64,000 nt of DNA from Brasenia schreberi (GCA_036023115.1 JAYKKT010000086.1:10989501-11053500); one strand, 5' to 3'; counted from the stretch's first letter, positions 1 through 11,059 are shown. The notes: generated by a model not told the origin, from the letters alone. Numbers and translations: made by a program.

Positions 1-484
1 ACCTTGTAAGTTGTTTTGTGCGGTGTAGGCGAAGCCGATAGACATGCCGGCGAAGAGAAGGGTGAAGAGGTCGATGAGGTGGGCGGAGGAGACGGCGAGA
101 CGACCAATGCGGGTTTTGATGAGTTTCAGGTCCGCAGACATGTGAGCCAGAACCGGGGAGCTGACGTTGGTCATGATGAAGCCGAAAAGGATGGCTTCGA
201 AAGGAAAGATGGGCGACTGCCTCGTCTGGCGGTCGAAGACAAGGTAGGCGGTGCCGAAGGAGAGAAGGAAGGTGGTGAGGGTGGTGGAGGCGGCGATGGC
301 CAAAGCATGAGCGTCAGTGGTCCAGAAAGAGCTGAGATGCATGTCAAGGCCCATATTGAAGCCCATAATGATGCTGCCATGGACGACCACGGCGTTGGTA
401 CTGTCGTCATCATTCGTTAGATGAATAAGTAAAGGTCTCAGAAGGCTTATCACCAGCACCGCCTGTAAGCAATAAAAAACACAG

Positions 485-527
<43 letters not shown>

Positions 528-773
528 AGAGAGAGAGAGAGAAGGGCGGTATACGAGGATCTCAGCGGCAAAGAAGGGTTGGGCACGGCATCGGAGAAGA
601 GGGTAGAGCAGTTGGGTGATGGCCAGCGGGACGACGAATTGCGAAGCGAACGCGATCCCTTGCTGCGCTTTCTCAGCAGGTTGCAAGTTCGTGTATCCGC
701 TGCACGTCCCGTGCAACTTTGAAAAATATCCGTTGATCGAGTCGTCGCTTGTGGCATTGTCCGATCGAAAGTC

Positions 774-776
<3 letters not shown>
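1..776 (-). CDS. CHX-type cation/H+ antiporter, 5' part (runs off the left edge)
   Basis: Two exons are visible on the minus strand: 776-555 (74 codons from ATG) and 462-1 (154 codons, still open at the edge). The intron (554-463) starts GTATAC, ends TTGCTTACAG, is phase 0, and holds a CT/C tract. Exon 1 carries the N-terminal membrane region ending in AAEIL, which matches the place where CHX proteins read QPRxxAEILxG. Exon 2 continues with hydrophobic segments and the family signature around SSPVLAHMSADLKL and IGRLAVSSAHLIDL (canonical: FPVLAxxLxxLKLLxxxIGRxAxSxAxxxD). Plant CHX proteins are monovalent cation/proton exchangers of endomembranes or plasma membrane, about 800 residues long, so roughly a quarter is seen here. 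The part coding for the end of the transporter domain and the cytosolic tail lies outside the window. The membership call is firm in exon 2. The splice model is inferred by eye, and the NDDSTNAVVVHG stretch is not typical, so a divergent or decaying copy remains possible. Confidence 0.68.
489..542. repeat. (GA)n-(G)n-(GA)n microsatellite in the CHX intron
   Basis: A GA tract, eleven Gs and a second GA tract fill most of the short intron of the CHX-like gene. On the coding strand it is pyrimidine-rich and lies upstream of the acceptor site. Confidence 0.95.

Positions 777-825
<49 letters not shown>
777..825. repeat. (TC)n microsatellite directly upstream of the CHX ATG
   Basis: About 24 TC repeats end one base before the start codon of the CHX-like gene, so the predicted leader ends in GA repeats on the coding strand. 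GA-rich leaders are common in plants. Confidence 0.95.
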
Positions 826-830
<5 letters not shown>

Positions 831-1022
831 CGCGGCAAAGGGGATGAGAAACCACCCCCCGCCCGCCTCAAAAGGAAGAGAATTAACAAAACTTGGCAAT
901 GGTTTCTCCCTTTCCCTCTCTCCTCTGTGAGAAGAGACCCTCCAAAAGGACTAACTCCACAGAAAAGAAATTAGAAAGTGCCAATAGGTTTTCTACTGGG
1001 GCAAAAGCTCTATCTGTCTCTC

Positions 1023-1030
1023 CATTTATA
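1023..1030 (-). promoter_or_regulatory. Candidate TATA box of the CHX-like gene
   Basis: Minus strand reads CTATAAATGG here, about 250 bases upstream of the ATG at 776. That allows a 5' leader of roughly 215 bases which would contain the CT/GA tract at 777-825. Position and sequence fit a plant core promoter; no transcript evidence is available. Confidence 0.4.
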
Positions 1031-1183
1031 GATGCCCAACAAAATTGAATTGTGAAGCTCCATAGTTAGTACTGCCAATATGCTGGCTCTCTGTAACCAA
1101 CAGATGAAAGTTAACTGGCTGAGAGAGACCCAGTCTCCACATGTCTCATTTTGATAAAGCAGATACGAATGAGTTTACTACAA

Positions 1184-1186
<3 letters not shown>

Positions 1187-1226
<40 letters not shown>
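1187..1226. repeat. (GA)n microsatellite
   Basis: Twenty perfect GA dinucleotides lie upstream of the CHX-like gene. Confidence 0.95.
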
Positions 1227-1229
<3 letters not shown>

Positions 1230-2216
1230 CCTGTAAATAGCAGAACTAAGAACGGGTTTGTTGGCACCTCTCTTGGCTAGGGGGGTCGACACAAATGAAT
1301 CTTCAACTTAAAGGATACGAGATCGGTACCCGAGGGCGAGGGCGTGCATGTCTCATAGGGGATTCTGCTTGACCCCAGCTTGCCTACTGAAAAAAAGAAA
1401 CTTTCTTGAACATAAGGTAGCAATAATTGCAGAATTATGAAAGATCCCTCTCTCTTGTGCCTAGATATATCAATACGGGCTGGGCCGACCTGGTCCTGGT
1501 GGGCGAAGGAAAATGTTGGCCAGGTTGGGCCGAGCCACATTTTGGACCGGCCCATAAAATGCTTGCCTGACTCTGCAAAAACGCGGGTGATAAAACCGCT
1601 ATAAACCGCTTAGGACAACAATTTTGTAGGTGAAGTTACCTTTATGCCCCTATACAAAAACTCAAATTACAAAATACCATAGGACAAATTTACCAAAATG
1701 TCTAGATATTTACTGATTTGTAGGTGAAAAGAATGATGTATCCTTATATGAGTAAAAGGTCTTTTATGCTCTATGATAATCTATAAAACTATAAAAAACC
1801 ATTTACTAATTTGTTCCTAGTTATTTTACGGAATTACAAAACCTAAAATTCAATTATTTTTATGGATATAGCCCTCTAGGTTTTACAGATTATCCATTAT
1901 GCCACCTGAAAAAAGTACAAATTTATCCCTATACTTTTTGAGAAATACCGAGAATAATCTTTTTCAAGTTTAGTCCTGATTTTTATTATATTTTGAGAGA
2001 AGTACCTATATGTTAAATAAAATATAGTACAATGCTTGAAAATATTTACAATTCAGTAATAGAATTTATGGATATTGCATTTAGGTGTCTGATTATTTTT
2101 TGTTGTTGATTCCTTATAAAATGTCTTATGTAAATTCATCTAATGCATGTTTTATGTTTTTTTATCTAAAAATGTATAGACTCTCTACTTGTTGTCTCTG
2201 CTAAAAATTATTAAAA

Positions 2217-3012
2217 GTGACTTCTAGAATTTGTGTATCTGAATTGACAAAGACAAAAAAGTTAAATGGTCTAAATTTTCAAACTTTGAAGAGGAGAATT
2301 CTACTAACCTTAACTTTAGATGAAGTAGATTATGTACTTAGAGAAACTGTATTATCCCTACTCCAATTACAACAGATGAAAGAAAGAAAAAATATAAGAT
2401 ACTTCTAAAAGATGATACTATATGTAAGATGATAATGTTTACCTACATGAAAGATGACTTGATAAGGGTCTTTGAGGAATATGAGATTGCTAAAGAATTA
2501 TTTGATTTTCTGACCACAAAAAATGATACTATAGTTAAGTTGCATGTACAACTACTCCTTCAAAAATATAATTCTTATAAAATGAAAAAATGTGATAATA
2601 TAGTAAAACATGTTAACCAAATTTTGATAATGGTCAGGGATTTAGCTGTAGCAAAGTCAATCATTCTTGAATCAATGCAGATATTTACGATTCTAAACAG
2701 TTTACCCCCTTCTGGAAACATGGTAACCACAACACTTAAACTTGTACTAGATTTTACTCTTTCAAAACTCTCACTGAAACTAATAATTGAATAAAAATAT
2801 ATGAACAAAAACAAAAAGGGAAGGTTGCTAGTTGCTCAAGTTGATTTAGGGTCTACCTCCAAAAACTAATTAGGATAAAAGAAAACCAAATAAGAAATTT
2901 GATAAGAATAAAGGTAGGGTGGTCAAAACTTTAAGAAATCACAGGAATCCACTTATCGGATAAAATGCTTCAACTATAACAAGATGGGGCAGTGCAGAAG
3001 GGACTGTTGTAA
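2217..3012 (+). pseudogene. Copia 1 Gag with degenerate zinc knuckle
   Basis: The frame 2217-2408 contains KLNGLNFQTLKRRI, the copia Gag N-terminus (KLNGxNFxxWKxxx). After a frame break, 2429-2794 carries the UBN2-type Gag body (ELFDFLTTKNDT, VQLLLQKYNSYKM, ILNSLPPS). The nucleocapsid knuckle near 2962-3012 reads CFNYNKMGQCRRDC, so the second Cys and the His of the CX2CX4HX4C pattern are changed to Tyr and Gln. Gag would form the virus-like particle; this copy is broken by at least two frame changes. Confidence 0.8.
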
Positions 3013-3119
3013 CAAAAAGACCAATATTGGAAAAAATAAATGATGCGTTCTAAAAGAGAAGCAGGATATAATCTACATCATTTCTGAGTGTCTCTATATG
3101 AATCCTCGGTGATTGGTTG

Positions 3120-3380
3120 GTGGATTGATTATAGATCGACCTAGCATATTTCAAAGACCAAAGAGGGGTAATGGATCTAAAGGAATATAAGTCTGGTAAA
3201 CATAAGGTGTATATGGGAAATAATATATTTTCTAATGTTCTTGAGGTTGAGTCCTTTAGAATTTTTATACAAGGCATACCGATTGTACTTACTGTTGTAT
3301 TAATGGTGTTCACTATTAGGCGCAATCTTGTATCTATCCCTACCTTAGTAAAGAAAGAGTTTGAGGTCAGGTTTGTCTAG
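3120..3380 (+). pseudogene. Copia 1 protease remnant
   Basis: The frame reads MDLKEYKSGKHKVYMGNN and continues to IRRNLVSIPTLVKK, the region after the catalytic Asp in copia proteases. The DSG(A/C)T active-site motif is altered upstream (reading roughly DYRST at about 3130-3145), so the aspartic protease would be dead. It stops at 3380, where the sequence departs from copia. Confidence 0.7.
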
Positions 3381-3479
3381 CAAAGTTACTGATCACACGA
3401 GCTAGATGTAACCTTGATGCTTCTTCAAATTCAACATTTAAAATCATAGTTCATCCCATGAGAGACGATCCATTTTAGC

Positions 3480-3886
3480 CATATATTTGAACTTGAATTG
3501 TCTTGAAGTGATCCATCCGGTGAAGTTGATCTAGTCCATAATTCCAATCTAATTCATCCTATCCACCTGTAGTCTTTATCCATTTTTGATAAGCTTCAAT
3601 CTTCGTATCGTACTTGCTTTATCCGAATAGGCTTCTGACTCAGTCCATCCTTCGCTTTTGGAATTGGTCTCGATCTAGATTCAGATTGGGTCTCACCTAT
3701 TCGTCTGATTTGCTTTGAAATCCATGGGCTTTTTAACTTGAATTTAAAATCTTTATTTTGAAATGTTCTAAAAAAGGCTTGAACTTTAAAAATTTAGGGT
3801 TTTCGAATTTAGAGGTTCATAAAGGCTTTAAATTGATTTTCGAAATTGAGAGTTTTGAAAATATTTTAAATTTTTGGTTGTTTACA
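3480..3886 (-). repeat. Fragment of a Tat-type gypsy LTR inside copia 1
   Basis: The right end reads GGTTGTTTACA (ending 3886), the same terminus as the Tat-type LTRs ending at 35889, 47719 and 53597. The preceding 200 bases share their texture and pieces such as GAAAATATT and TTTCGAAA. Its minus-strand orientation would place the U3 start at 3886. The left boundary is uncertain, and at roughly 400 bases it is far shorter than the 3-kb relatives, so it is truncated or an old deletion product. Copia coding resumes at once with integrase. Confidence 0.4.
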
Positions 3887-4220
3887 AGCAGGAAATTGAA
3901 AATCAACTATGGCATTCAATCAAAGTCTTAAGATCAAATAGAGGTAGAGAATATACTTCTGCAAAAATTTTGAAATTTTATAAAGACTTTGGTATTTTAA
4001 AGCAAAATACAATGCCCAAGAAACCTCAACCAAATGGTGTAGCTGAAAGATATAACAAAAACTTACTAAACATGAGAGGGTCAATGTTAATCGATGCTTC
4101 TCTACCAAGGATATTTTGGGAATAAGTAGTAAGTAAAGTGGCATACATACTCAATAGAGTATCATGTAAGGTTGTATTCATTAGATCATATGAGATGTGA
4201 TTTAGAAGAAAACCCAACCT
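3887..4220 (+). pseudogene. Copia 1 integrase core fragment
   Basis: Shows IKVLRSNRGREYTS (canonical LRSDRGGEY, the second catalytic Asp changed to Asn) and MPKKPQPNGVAERYNKNLL (canonical TPQQNGVAERxNRTLL, with the Glu retained). The N-terminal zinc module and first catalytic Asp are absent because of the gap and LTR fragment upstream. A TAA ends the frame at 4125, and homology fades by about 4220. Confidence 0.78.
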
Positions 4221-4675
4221 AGGTCATCTCAGGAGGTGGGGATCTATTGTTAATGTAAAGATCCTTAATCAATCTACAAGTAAGCTAGACAATAGGTCGT
4301 TCAGATGTATATTCATTGGATATCCTAAAGGTTCAAAGGGATATCAGTTTTATCATAAGGACCACAAATTGATAGAGAGCCAATATGTTACATTCTTATA
4401 AGATACTAAGAATGACATCTTAGAAAATAGTGATGAGTATGTTAATGATCTAGTAGACCTAGATCAATCATCATTTGAACTCATAAAAGATCTTCTTGAA
4501 ACAATTGAAACCTTAAGTGGACATAAAAGGTCGAGGGTCACACTGTTCTACTTAAAGGAGTATCACATGTATCTTATAGAAGAAGTGTTTAATTCGATGG
4601 ATTTAGATGAGTTAATTGATAACTTGACTCATTAGCAAGTTATAACTCATCGGAAGTAACAGACTAGGAGAAAAT

Positions 4676-5635
4676 CATGGATGAGGAAATTGAATTTATT
4701 GAGAAAAACCAAGTCTGAAAACTGACTAATTTGCATAAAGGAAGAAAAGTAGCCGTAAATGGGTTCTAAAAAAGAAATATAAGGTCAATGGTTCAATCGA
4801 TAAGTTTAAAGTGAGGTTGATTATAAAGAATTTCTCGCAAAAGGAGGAGATAAATTATGTTAAGACATATTCCTCAACAAAGTCGGTATAATTTGAAGGA
4901 ACCCCTATTGCGAAATTTGCATCCATAAGAATAATCTTGATAATATATGTATATTATGATTTGGATTTACATCAATGTAAAGACAACTTTTCTAAATGGA
5001 GATTTAGATGAAATCATATATATACATCAACTCGAAGGATATATAGTTGAAGGCGAAGAAGATAAAGTATATAGGTTCAGAAAATCCCTATATGGTCTGA
5101 AATAGTCACTTCACCAATGATATTTGACCTTTCAAAATGCTATTATTGAACTTGGGTTTGTGGCTAATGAGCTTGATCACTCTATATATATTTGGAACAG
5201 TGGGAGCTACTTTGACATCTTATCTTTATATATAGATTACATATTGTTGATTGGGAACGAAAATGAGATGATTGTCAAAACTAAGTCATGGTTAAACTCA
5301 AGGTTCGAAATGAAGGATGTGGGGGAAGCATCCTATATCTTGGCTATAAAGATTTCTCGAGATAGAGAATCTAAACTATTATGCTTAAGTCAAGAGAGAG
5401 ATATTTATTATATCCTCAAGAGGTTTAAAATGGGTGAATGCAAGTATGTTATAACACTCGTTGCAAAATGGGTCAAATTAAGTAAGGCTGATTATCCCGG
5501 TGAAGAAGAGGATAAGCCTAACATCCCTTATGCACAAACTGTGGGTAGCTTGATGTATGATATGTTGTATACAAGACTTGATATTATCTTCGTTGTTAGT
5601 CTTGTGAGTAGATATCAAAGTAATCCTTGATGACA
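4676..5635 (+). pseudogene. Copia 1 reverse transcriptase
   Basis: Several frames carry the RT: MDEEIEFIEKNQV near 4678, KFKVRLIIKNFSQK near 4802, and the long frame 5124-5630. In the latter, ILSLYIDYILLIGNENEM stands where active copia RTs have LYVDDxLLxG, so the second catalytic Asp is Tyr. It continues with FEMKDVGEASYIL and SQERDIYYILKRF to VGSLMYDMLYTRLDI, the connection to RNase H. Multiple stops separate the pieces. Confidence 0.85.
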
Positions 5636-5820
5636 ACATTACACAATTGTAAAAAGGATTTTATAAATATCTGAAAGGAAAAAGACTTGAAATTGTATTT
5701 TCAAGCAAATGAACTGAAAGACATTTTATCTAAGTTGACAGCAAATCAACCTCGGGAAAAATATTCTTATTTGGAGGTGGAGTTATTTCTTAAGAATGTA
5801 AGAAACAGGGTTGTGTAGCA

Positions 5821-6165
5821 TTGCATACAGAGGAAGTTGAGTATGTGGCTTGTTGTATGACTGCAATAAGTGTCGTCTGGATAAGCCGCTTCATACGAGA
5901 TTTGAAGCTGGAGATAGTTGATGAGTCGGTTGTCATTTACTGTGACGATAACGCAACAATTACTCTAATCAAGAGTGGAGTTGACAACTCCAAGAGCAAG
6001 CATATAATAGTGAAATACTACTATGTTCATGATATGATTATGAGAAAGGAAATATCCATCTCATACACACCAACTCATGATATGTTGACAGACCTCTTGA
6101 CTAAAGGCATAACAGGGGATCTTTTCTTAAAACATGTTATTAACATGGGTTTGAGATATGTTTGA
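5821..6165 (+). pseudogene. Copia 1 RNase H
   Basis: Open frame with HTEEVEYVACC (canonical STAEAEYxA), VVIYCDDNATITL (canonical CDNxAAxxLA), HIIVKYYYVHD (canonical KHIxIxxHFxRE) and DLLTKGI near the end. It terminates with MGLRYV and a stop, as copia polyproteins do. The N-terminal beta hairpin lies in another frame around 5690-5820. Confidence 0.85.
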
Positions 6166-6176
6166 TTGTTGTGTAG

Positions 6177-7920
6177 TGTAGACGTGATTTTATTTCAAAT
6201 CATGGGATTCGAAATCAAACCCTCGAACTACGTCGGGTTGTGCAAGCATGCCAGTTAGTTTATCAAAACTAACAAATTCTGATTTTCTGACTTCTAAAAA
6301 CGATTGTGGACAAGTGAGATCTTTTCGACTTAGGCCTTCTTGAACCGACGCTCAAGGGTCAGCCTAGACGCTTGAAATTTGTTTGAATCCGTTAATTCGA
6401 GAAAGGAAAAACCAGATTTTCCAAAGTTTCAGATTTGTGTTTAAGTTCTTGATTTCTGAAAATTTTCAGATTCTGAAAGTTGCAGAATCTGTTCAGTTCC
6501 AAAGATCTGTTCTCCAAATTTTTTTAAAATACTTTTGATTCTCCAAAAATTCTAAAACTTTTATAGAATAGATACACGTGTGTGTAGAATCAGAATATAT
6601 TTTTATTTTATAATTTAGTTCTTTATTTTCTGAGAATTAAATAAAGAATCAGAAACTATTATAAAATTTGGAACAGTCCTGTTTTTGTGAATCAGAAGCT
6701 CAGAAAAACAGCAATATCTCAGCACTCAGTCATCCAATTTCGATAAAATTTCTTGTGTTAGAAAGCTACGGATGTTAGGTTTCCAAAGAATCAAATTTCA
6801 TCCAATTTCATTCAGTGGTTGAAGAGATATGGGCAAAAGAACAGAGGTCTGTTACTAAACATTCTGTTTCTATAAAACGCAATCTGGATTTTGTATAAAC
6901 TTCACGGATCTAATTGGCTAGGCAACAGTTCATAAAAATTCCTCAAAATTTTATCTAAGAACGTCTGATATGTCTAGATTATTCATGCAAAATTTAGAAG
7001 CAATTGGCTTATCCGTTTGTCTATAAAAATTTCATGATCAGACACATGTGTACGGACAATTTCAGAAACCAAGTTTGCAGAAAATTTCAGAAAGTTCCTA
7101 ACGTGATTCTAGAACGAAATTCAACCTGTATCAGTCCTAATGATGCATTGAAATCATCTAAACATGGATTTTAATTCCGTTCATGAAGGAATCATGCATG
7201 TTTGTATCGATATAAATGAAGAACATGGGCTCAAGGCCTTGATTCATGTACAAATTTCCAAAATCTGTGCTTTTTTAGATTCTCATGAATTAAAACCAAT
7301 TTGTGCAAGAATTCCAACCTGTGTGAGTGAAAGGGGACGTAGGAGCACTTCACCGGACGATCGTCGGACGTCGGAACCAGGCCGGACTTCCTTCTTCTCC
7401 TTCTTCTCTTCCTTTCTCTCTCTCTCTCTCTCTCTATTTCTCTGAGTTTTCGGACTGAATGTTCCTCTCTTTTTTTTTGGTTCCCTCTTGATGCTCGTTG
7501 GTTGATGGTCGCTGGTTGATGCCCTCTGCAGCACCTGGGGAAGCCTTTTTATAGGCTCTGGCTATGATTTGGATAAGCCAGATGGTTGGGATTTGGATGA
7601 GTTCGGTTTTGATTGTGCTGATAAAATATTATCTGAATTGGTTTCATCTTATCTGGAATGTGATCTCCACAGGATCTGTATTGCTGAACTTTATCTTGAA
7701 CGTTACTTTGTAATTTGAATATCATATGCATCTGATCTCTTGTGAATTGGTTGGGACGTTATCTGTAGTTGATAACGTTATCTGCATTTGATGATGCCTT
7801 TATCTGGTAAGCTTTGAATCATTATCTGATTAGGCTTTGATTTCATCTGAGTTAGGTAAGCCTTGAACGTGATCTCTGGTGCAGATATGGATGAATCGTT
7901 GTGGCTGTTGAGGGCTGATC
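6177..7920 (-). repeat. Tat-type gypsy LTR, probably solo or truncated
   Basis: The left end reads TGTAGACGTG, like the LTR starting at 44545. It carries the two LTR-3'-end landmarks shared with the other copies: the hairpin at 6254-6273 and the 28-base block at 6335-6362, at 77 and 158 bases from the terminus. A minus-strand TATA-like element (GCCTATAAAAAGG) lies at 7544-7556. I could not find the expected GTGTTTACA at the right, so the right limit is approximate and the U3 end may be lost at the junction with the U-box pseudogene. Internal ORFs are short and meaningless. Confidence 0.5.
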
Positions 7921-8366
7921 TGCTGCTGAGTTATCCTTAGTTACCATTCCGCAAAACCTCGATTATGGCTGGGATAGCTCCCTCTTTCACGATCATTCTC
8001 TTGTTTGTCTCATCAATTGACAAGTTCAACAATGCAGTGACAGCATGTTCTTGGATTTTGGAGTCGGGATATGAGAGCAAGGTTATCAATCTCAGGATTG
8101 CTTCAGCACCAGCAATCAGTACTCTATTGTCTGGATTCTCTTTTAAAAGTTTGCGTATCTTAACTACTGATGCTCTTTGCACTTCCAGTAGAGGAGAGGA
8201 GAGGTTTTGAACAATTGTATAAATTTCTTGTGTTTGCTCACAGCTGTCAGAGTCAGTGCAAACTTCTCTTTGGTAACTCTACATTGTTCATCTCACATCA
8301 ATTCTCAATCAAGTTGCGCAGAGCATAATTCGGTGCTAAAGTTAAATGCACCAAAGGCTGCCTGGT
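7918..8366 (-). pseudogene. U-box/ARM-repeat E3 ligase pseudogene fragment
   Basis: Minus-strand reading gives the end of a U-box (RQPLVHLTLAPNYALRNLI), then a TGA where family members have Trp (WCE), then NNVELPKR. After a frame shift comes [19 protein letters not shown] and two ARM repeats ([48 protein letters not shown]). At about 7937 the frame is lost again; KDNSAA, expected next, is visible in another frame. Real plant U-box/ARM proteins of this type have a fuller U-box and more ARM repeats. The stop, two frame shifts and truncation at both ends make it a pseudogene fragment. Confidence 0.82.
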
Positions 8367-9744
8367 CGCAACAATAAGCTTGGTCTTAAGCAAGTTTCCT
8401 GTACTATCATAGCCAAAGCTATGTTCACTTTCACCAAGTTTTCCAACATCATCATCACCTCGTGAAATTCCAACATGACCAACATGCTGTTGTTCAGGAG
8501 GTGTATTTTAAAGCGAATTCAGCATGTTGCAGACGGTAGTAGGAAACAGAAAGATTGCCGTAGCTTTTCATTGTGTCAGGGTAGTTAAGTCCCAACTCTT
8601 TATCGTTGTTACAACCAGTTGATCCTATTGACCTACACGTAACAAGGTGGAGCAGCAGCATAGTAGCACTTCGAAATTCGTTTTGGTTTTGGTGAAAACA
8701 TTTGTGTTACATAACAAGGCCATTTGGAAATTCAGCATAACGAAACTGAATATATAACATAAGCAAAACACTGTTAATAACCACTTCTAAGGAACTGATG
8801 ATTTCACATGATGCTTTCAACTGAATCTCTTAATATTACACGTATAAGAGCATTCAAATAATCCCCCATTATCTGTGCATCTGCTGTGAAAGTGATTATG
8901 TTCATGCCTTTCTACTATGAACGTGTTCTATTAAGCCCATGTTACGTTTTTGAAAATCAACTTTCATGCTCATTCAATCCTTTCTACGAGTGTTGGGATA
9001 TTAAAATTGCTCTTATCATAACATATCAATAGCATACCAGTAACAAATGACGATGCAAATTGATGTATATCAATACTAATTACCTCGATACCCAAACATA
9101 ACGTAGACACATTACGAAAGGCGTTTGATACCAAACCTTCGTTTTCGGAGGCTTTCGTTCTTGCTTCCACCTTTTCTTTCTTTTGATAATACCGACCTTA
9201 CCCTCTAGAAATTGATTTCTTTCTAAATGTGAGCTTTTCTTTCTAGGAAGCTCACTTTCCCTTTTTGATGCCTGTTTTTTCTTTTTGGGCATCCACCTTC
9301 TTTTTTAGGTGTCAACTTGTCTTTTCAATGCCTTTTTCTTTTGAAGAGGCAAGCTTTCAATATACTTTTCGTAATAAATCTTTTAAGGAAACGAAATCCT
9401 GCTTTTCCAGTACTAAGGGTAAAATCGTCATTTTTCCAAATTTTGTCAAAACTCGAAACTTTCAGAATGGAAAGCATTCTTTCATCATTTTAAAGCTTCC
9501 ATAAAATTTTGGTACTCGTTTAGTGCCTTTTTACTTCAAAAACCCCAAAATTTCTAAAAATAGCCACTTTCCTAAAAAGGTAAGAATTTTAAAAGAAAAT
9601 TTTTGGTGTCTTCATGTAGGTAAAAAAACATACAATGGGTGATGATTGTAATAGCCATCATGAAATAACATTACTATGAAAATCCCGTAAAAGTGAGAGA
9701 AAAAGCAATATGTCAATTTACTTGACTCAAATGGCCAAGTGGGA
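8367..9744. other. Non-coding stretch
   Basis: Above 8386 the minus strand may continue diverged U-box-gene sequence, but I find no domain. 9100-9640 is T-rich and low in complexity. A polypurine-like GGCCAAGTGGGAGAT occurs at 9733-9747, identical to the one at 11544-11558 that marks the 3' end of a copia internal region. Confidence 0.5.
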
Positions 9745-9906
9745 GATGTAAGGATAAGGTGGTCATTTTCGGCAACCTACTTGAAGAATTATCACACTTA
9801 CCTTGTAGAGGAAGTGTGTAATTTGGTAGATTTAGATGAACTGATTGATAACTTAATATATCAACAGGCTATTGACTCATCTAAATCTTCAGACTGAGAA
9901 AAGCTC

Positions 9907-10810
9907 ATGAATGAAGAAATTGAATCCATTGAGAAAAACCAAATATGGAAATTGACTGATTTGCCAAGAGAAAGAAAAGCTATAGACTGTAAATGGGTTC
10001 TCAAAAAGAAATATAAGGTTGATGGAACAATCAACAAGTTTAAAGCAAGGTTGGTTGCAAAAGATTTTTTTGTAGGAGTGGATAATTATGTTAAAACATA
10101 TTTTCCTGTTATGAAATTTGCATCCATAAGAATAATCCTAACAATAATAACATATTATGATTTGGATTTATATCAGTTAGTTGTAAAAACTGTTTTCCTA
10201 AACGGATATTTAAATGAAATCATATTATATGCATCAGCTCGAAGGATATATAGTTGAAAAAATTCCTTTATGGCCTTAAACAATCACCTCATCAATGATA
10301 TTTAACTTTTCAAAATATCATTATTGAACTTGGTTTGTGGCTAATGAACTTGATCACTTTGTATATGTCTTGAACAGCGAGAGCCACTTTGACATCTTAT
10401 CATTATATGTAGATGACATTTCTTTGACTAGGAATGACAATGAGATTATTGTCAAAACTAAGTCATGGTTAAACTTAAGGTTTGAAATGAAAGATATAGG
10501 AGAAACATCCTATATCCTGGTAATAAAGATTTCTCAAGATAGAGAATCTAAACTTCTATGCAAAAGTCAGGAGAGATATATTGATTATATTCTCAAGAAG
10601 TTTAAAATAAGTGAATGCAAGTCTGCATCTATACTTGTTGCGAAAGGGGTCAAATTAACTAAGGTTGATTGTCTCGATGAAGAAGGCGATAAGCCTAGTG
10701 TTCTTTGTATACAAGCTGTGGGTAGCCTGATGTATGCTATGTTATGTATAAGACCTGATATCAGTTTTGTTATTAGTCTTGTGAGTAAATATCAAAGTAA
10801 TCCTGAATGA
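9907..10810 (+). pseudogene. Copia 2 reverse transcriptase
   Basis: Begins MNEEIESIEKNQIWKL, the typical copia RT entry, and runs to VVKTVFLNGYLNE before a frame break near 10257. It resumes at 10337 with ANELDHFVYVLNSES and the YVDD box, then FEMKDIGETSYIL, and ends with GSLMYAMLCIRPDI. Two frames are needed to read it, and no start codon for a full polyprotein exists, so it is non-functional. Confidence 0.83.
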
Positions 10811-11059
10811 CAACATTGGATAGTTGTGAAAATGATTTTAAGATATCTAAAAGAAACAAAAGACTTAGAAACTTTGTTTTCAAGTAGATAAACTGAAAGT
10901 AATAGGATACTCAGTTGCTGACTTTCCTGCGAGTAAAGATGACAACAAATTAACTTCTGATCAAATATTTTTATTTGGAGGTGGTGCGGTTTCTTAAGCT
11001 TGTAAGAAAAAGGTTGTGTAGCATTGCATATATAAAAAACTGAGTATATTGCTTGCAGT

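Larger units (their letters stand above)
941..2216. other. Non-coding 5' flank between the CHX-like gene and copia element 1
   Basis: Holds the candidate promoter and a GA tract. A GGCCCA/GGCCGG-rich stretch at about 1475-1555 resembles others at 23100-23250 and 63395-63545. AT-rich sequence follows up to the Gag start. I looked for a 5' LTR end and a tRNA primer-binding site just before 2217 and could not identify either. Confidence 0.6.
2217..6176 (+). mobile_element. Ty1/copia retrotransposon 1, decayed
   Basis: Domains lie in copia order on the plus strand: Gag (2217-2794), zinc knuckle (about 2962-3012), protease (3120-3380), integrase (3887-4220), reverse transcriptase (4676-5635), RNase H (5821-6165). 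The order integrase before RT identifies the copia superfamily. Frameshifts and stops are frequent, the zinc knuckle and RT active site are mutated, and about 600 bases between protease and integrase are missing and partly replaced by an LTR fragment. No flanking LTRs of its own were recognised. The right end is cut by the LTR beginning at 6177. It resembles the shorter element at 9745-11562 in RT and RNase H. Confidence 0.85.

Noticed and set aside
16..420. 134-codon plus-strand ORF at the left edge
   Set aside because: Antisense shadow of the CHX-like exon 2, whose minus-strand frame shows conserved transporter motifs.
410..930. ORFs coding RERERE or SLSLSL runs
   Set aside because: Translations of GA/CT microsatellites. 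Only the 776-555 minus-strand part is kept, as CHX exon 1.
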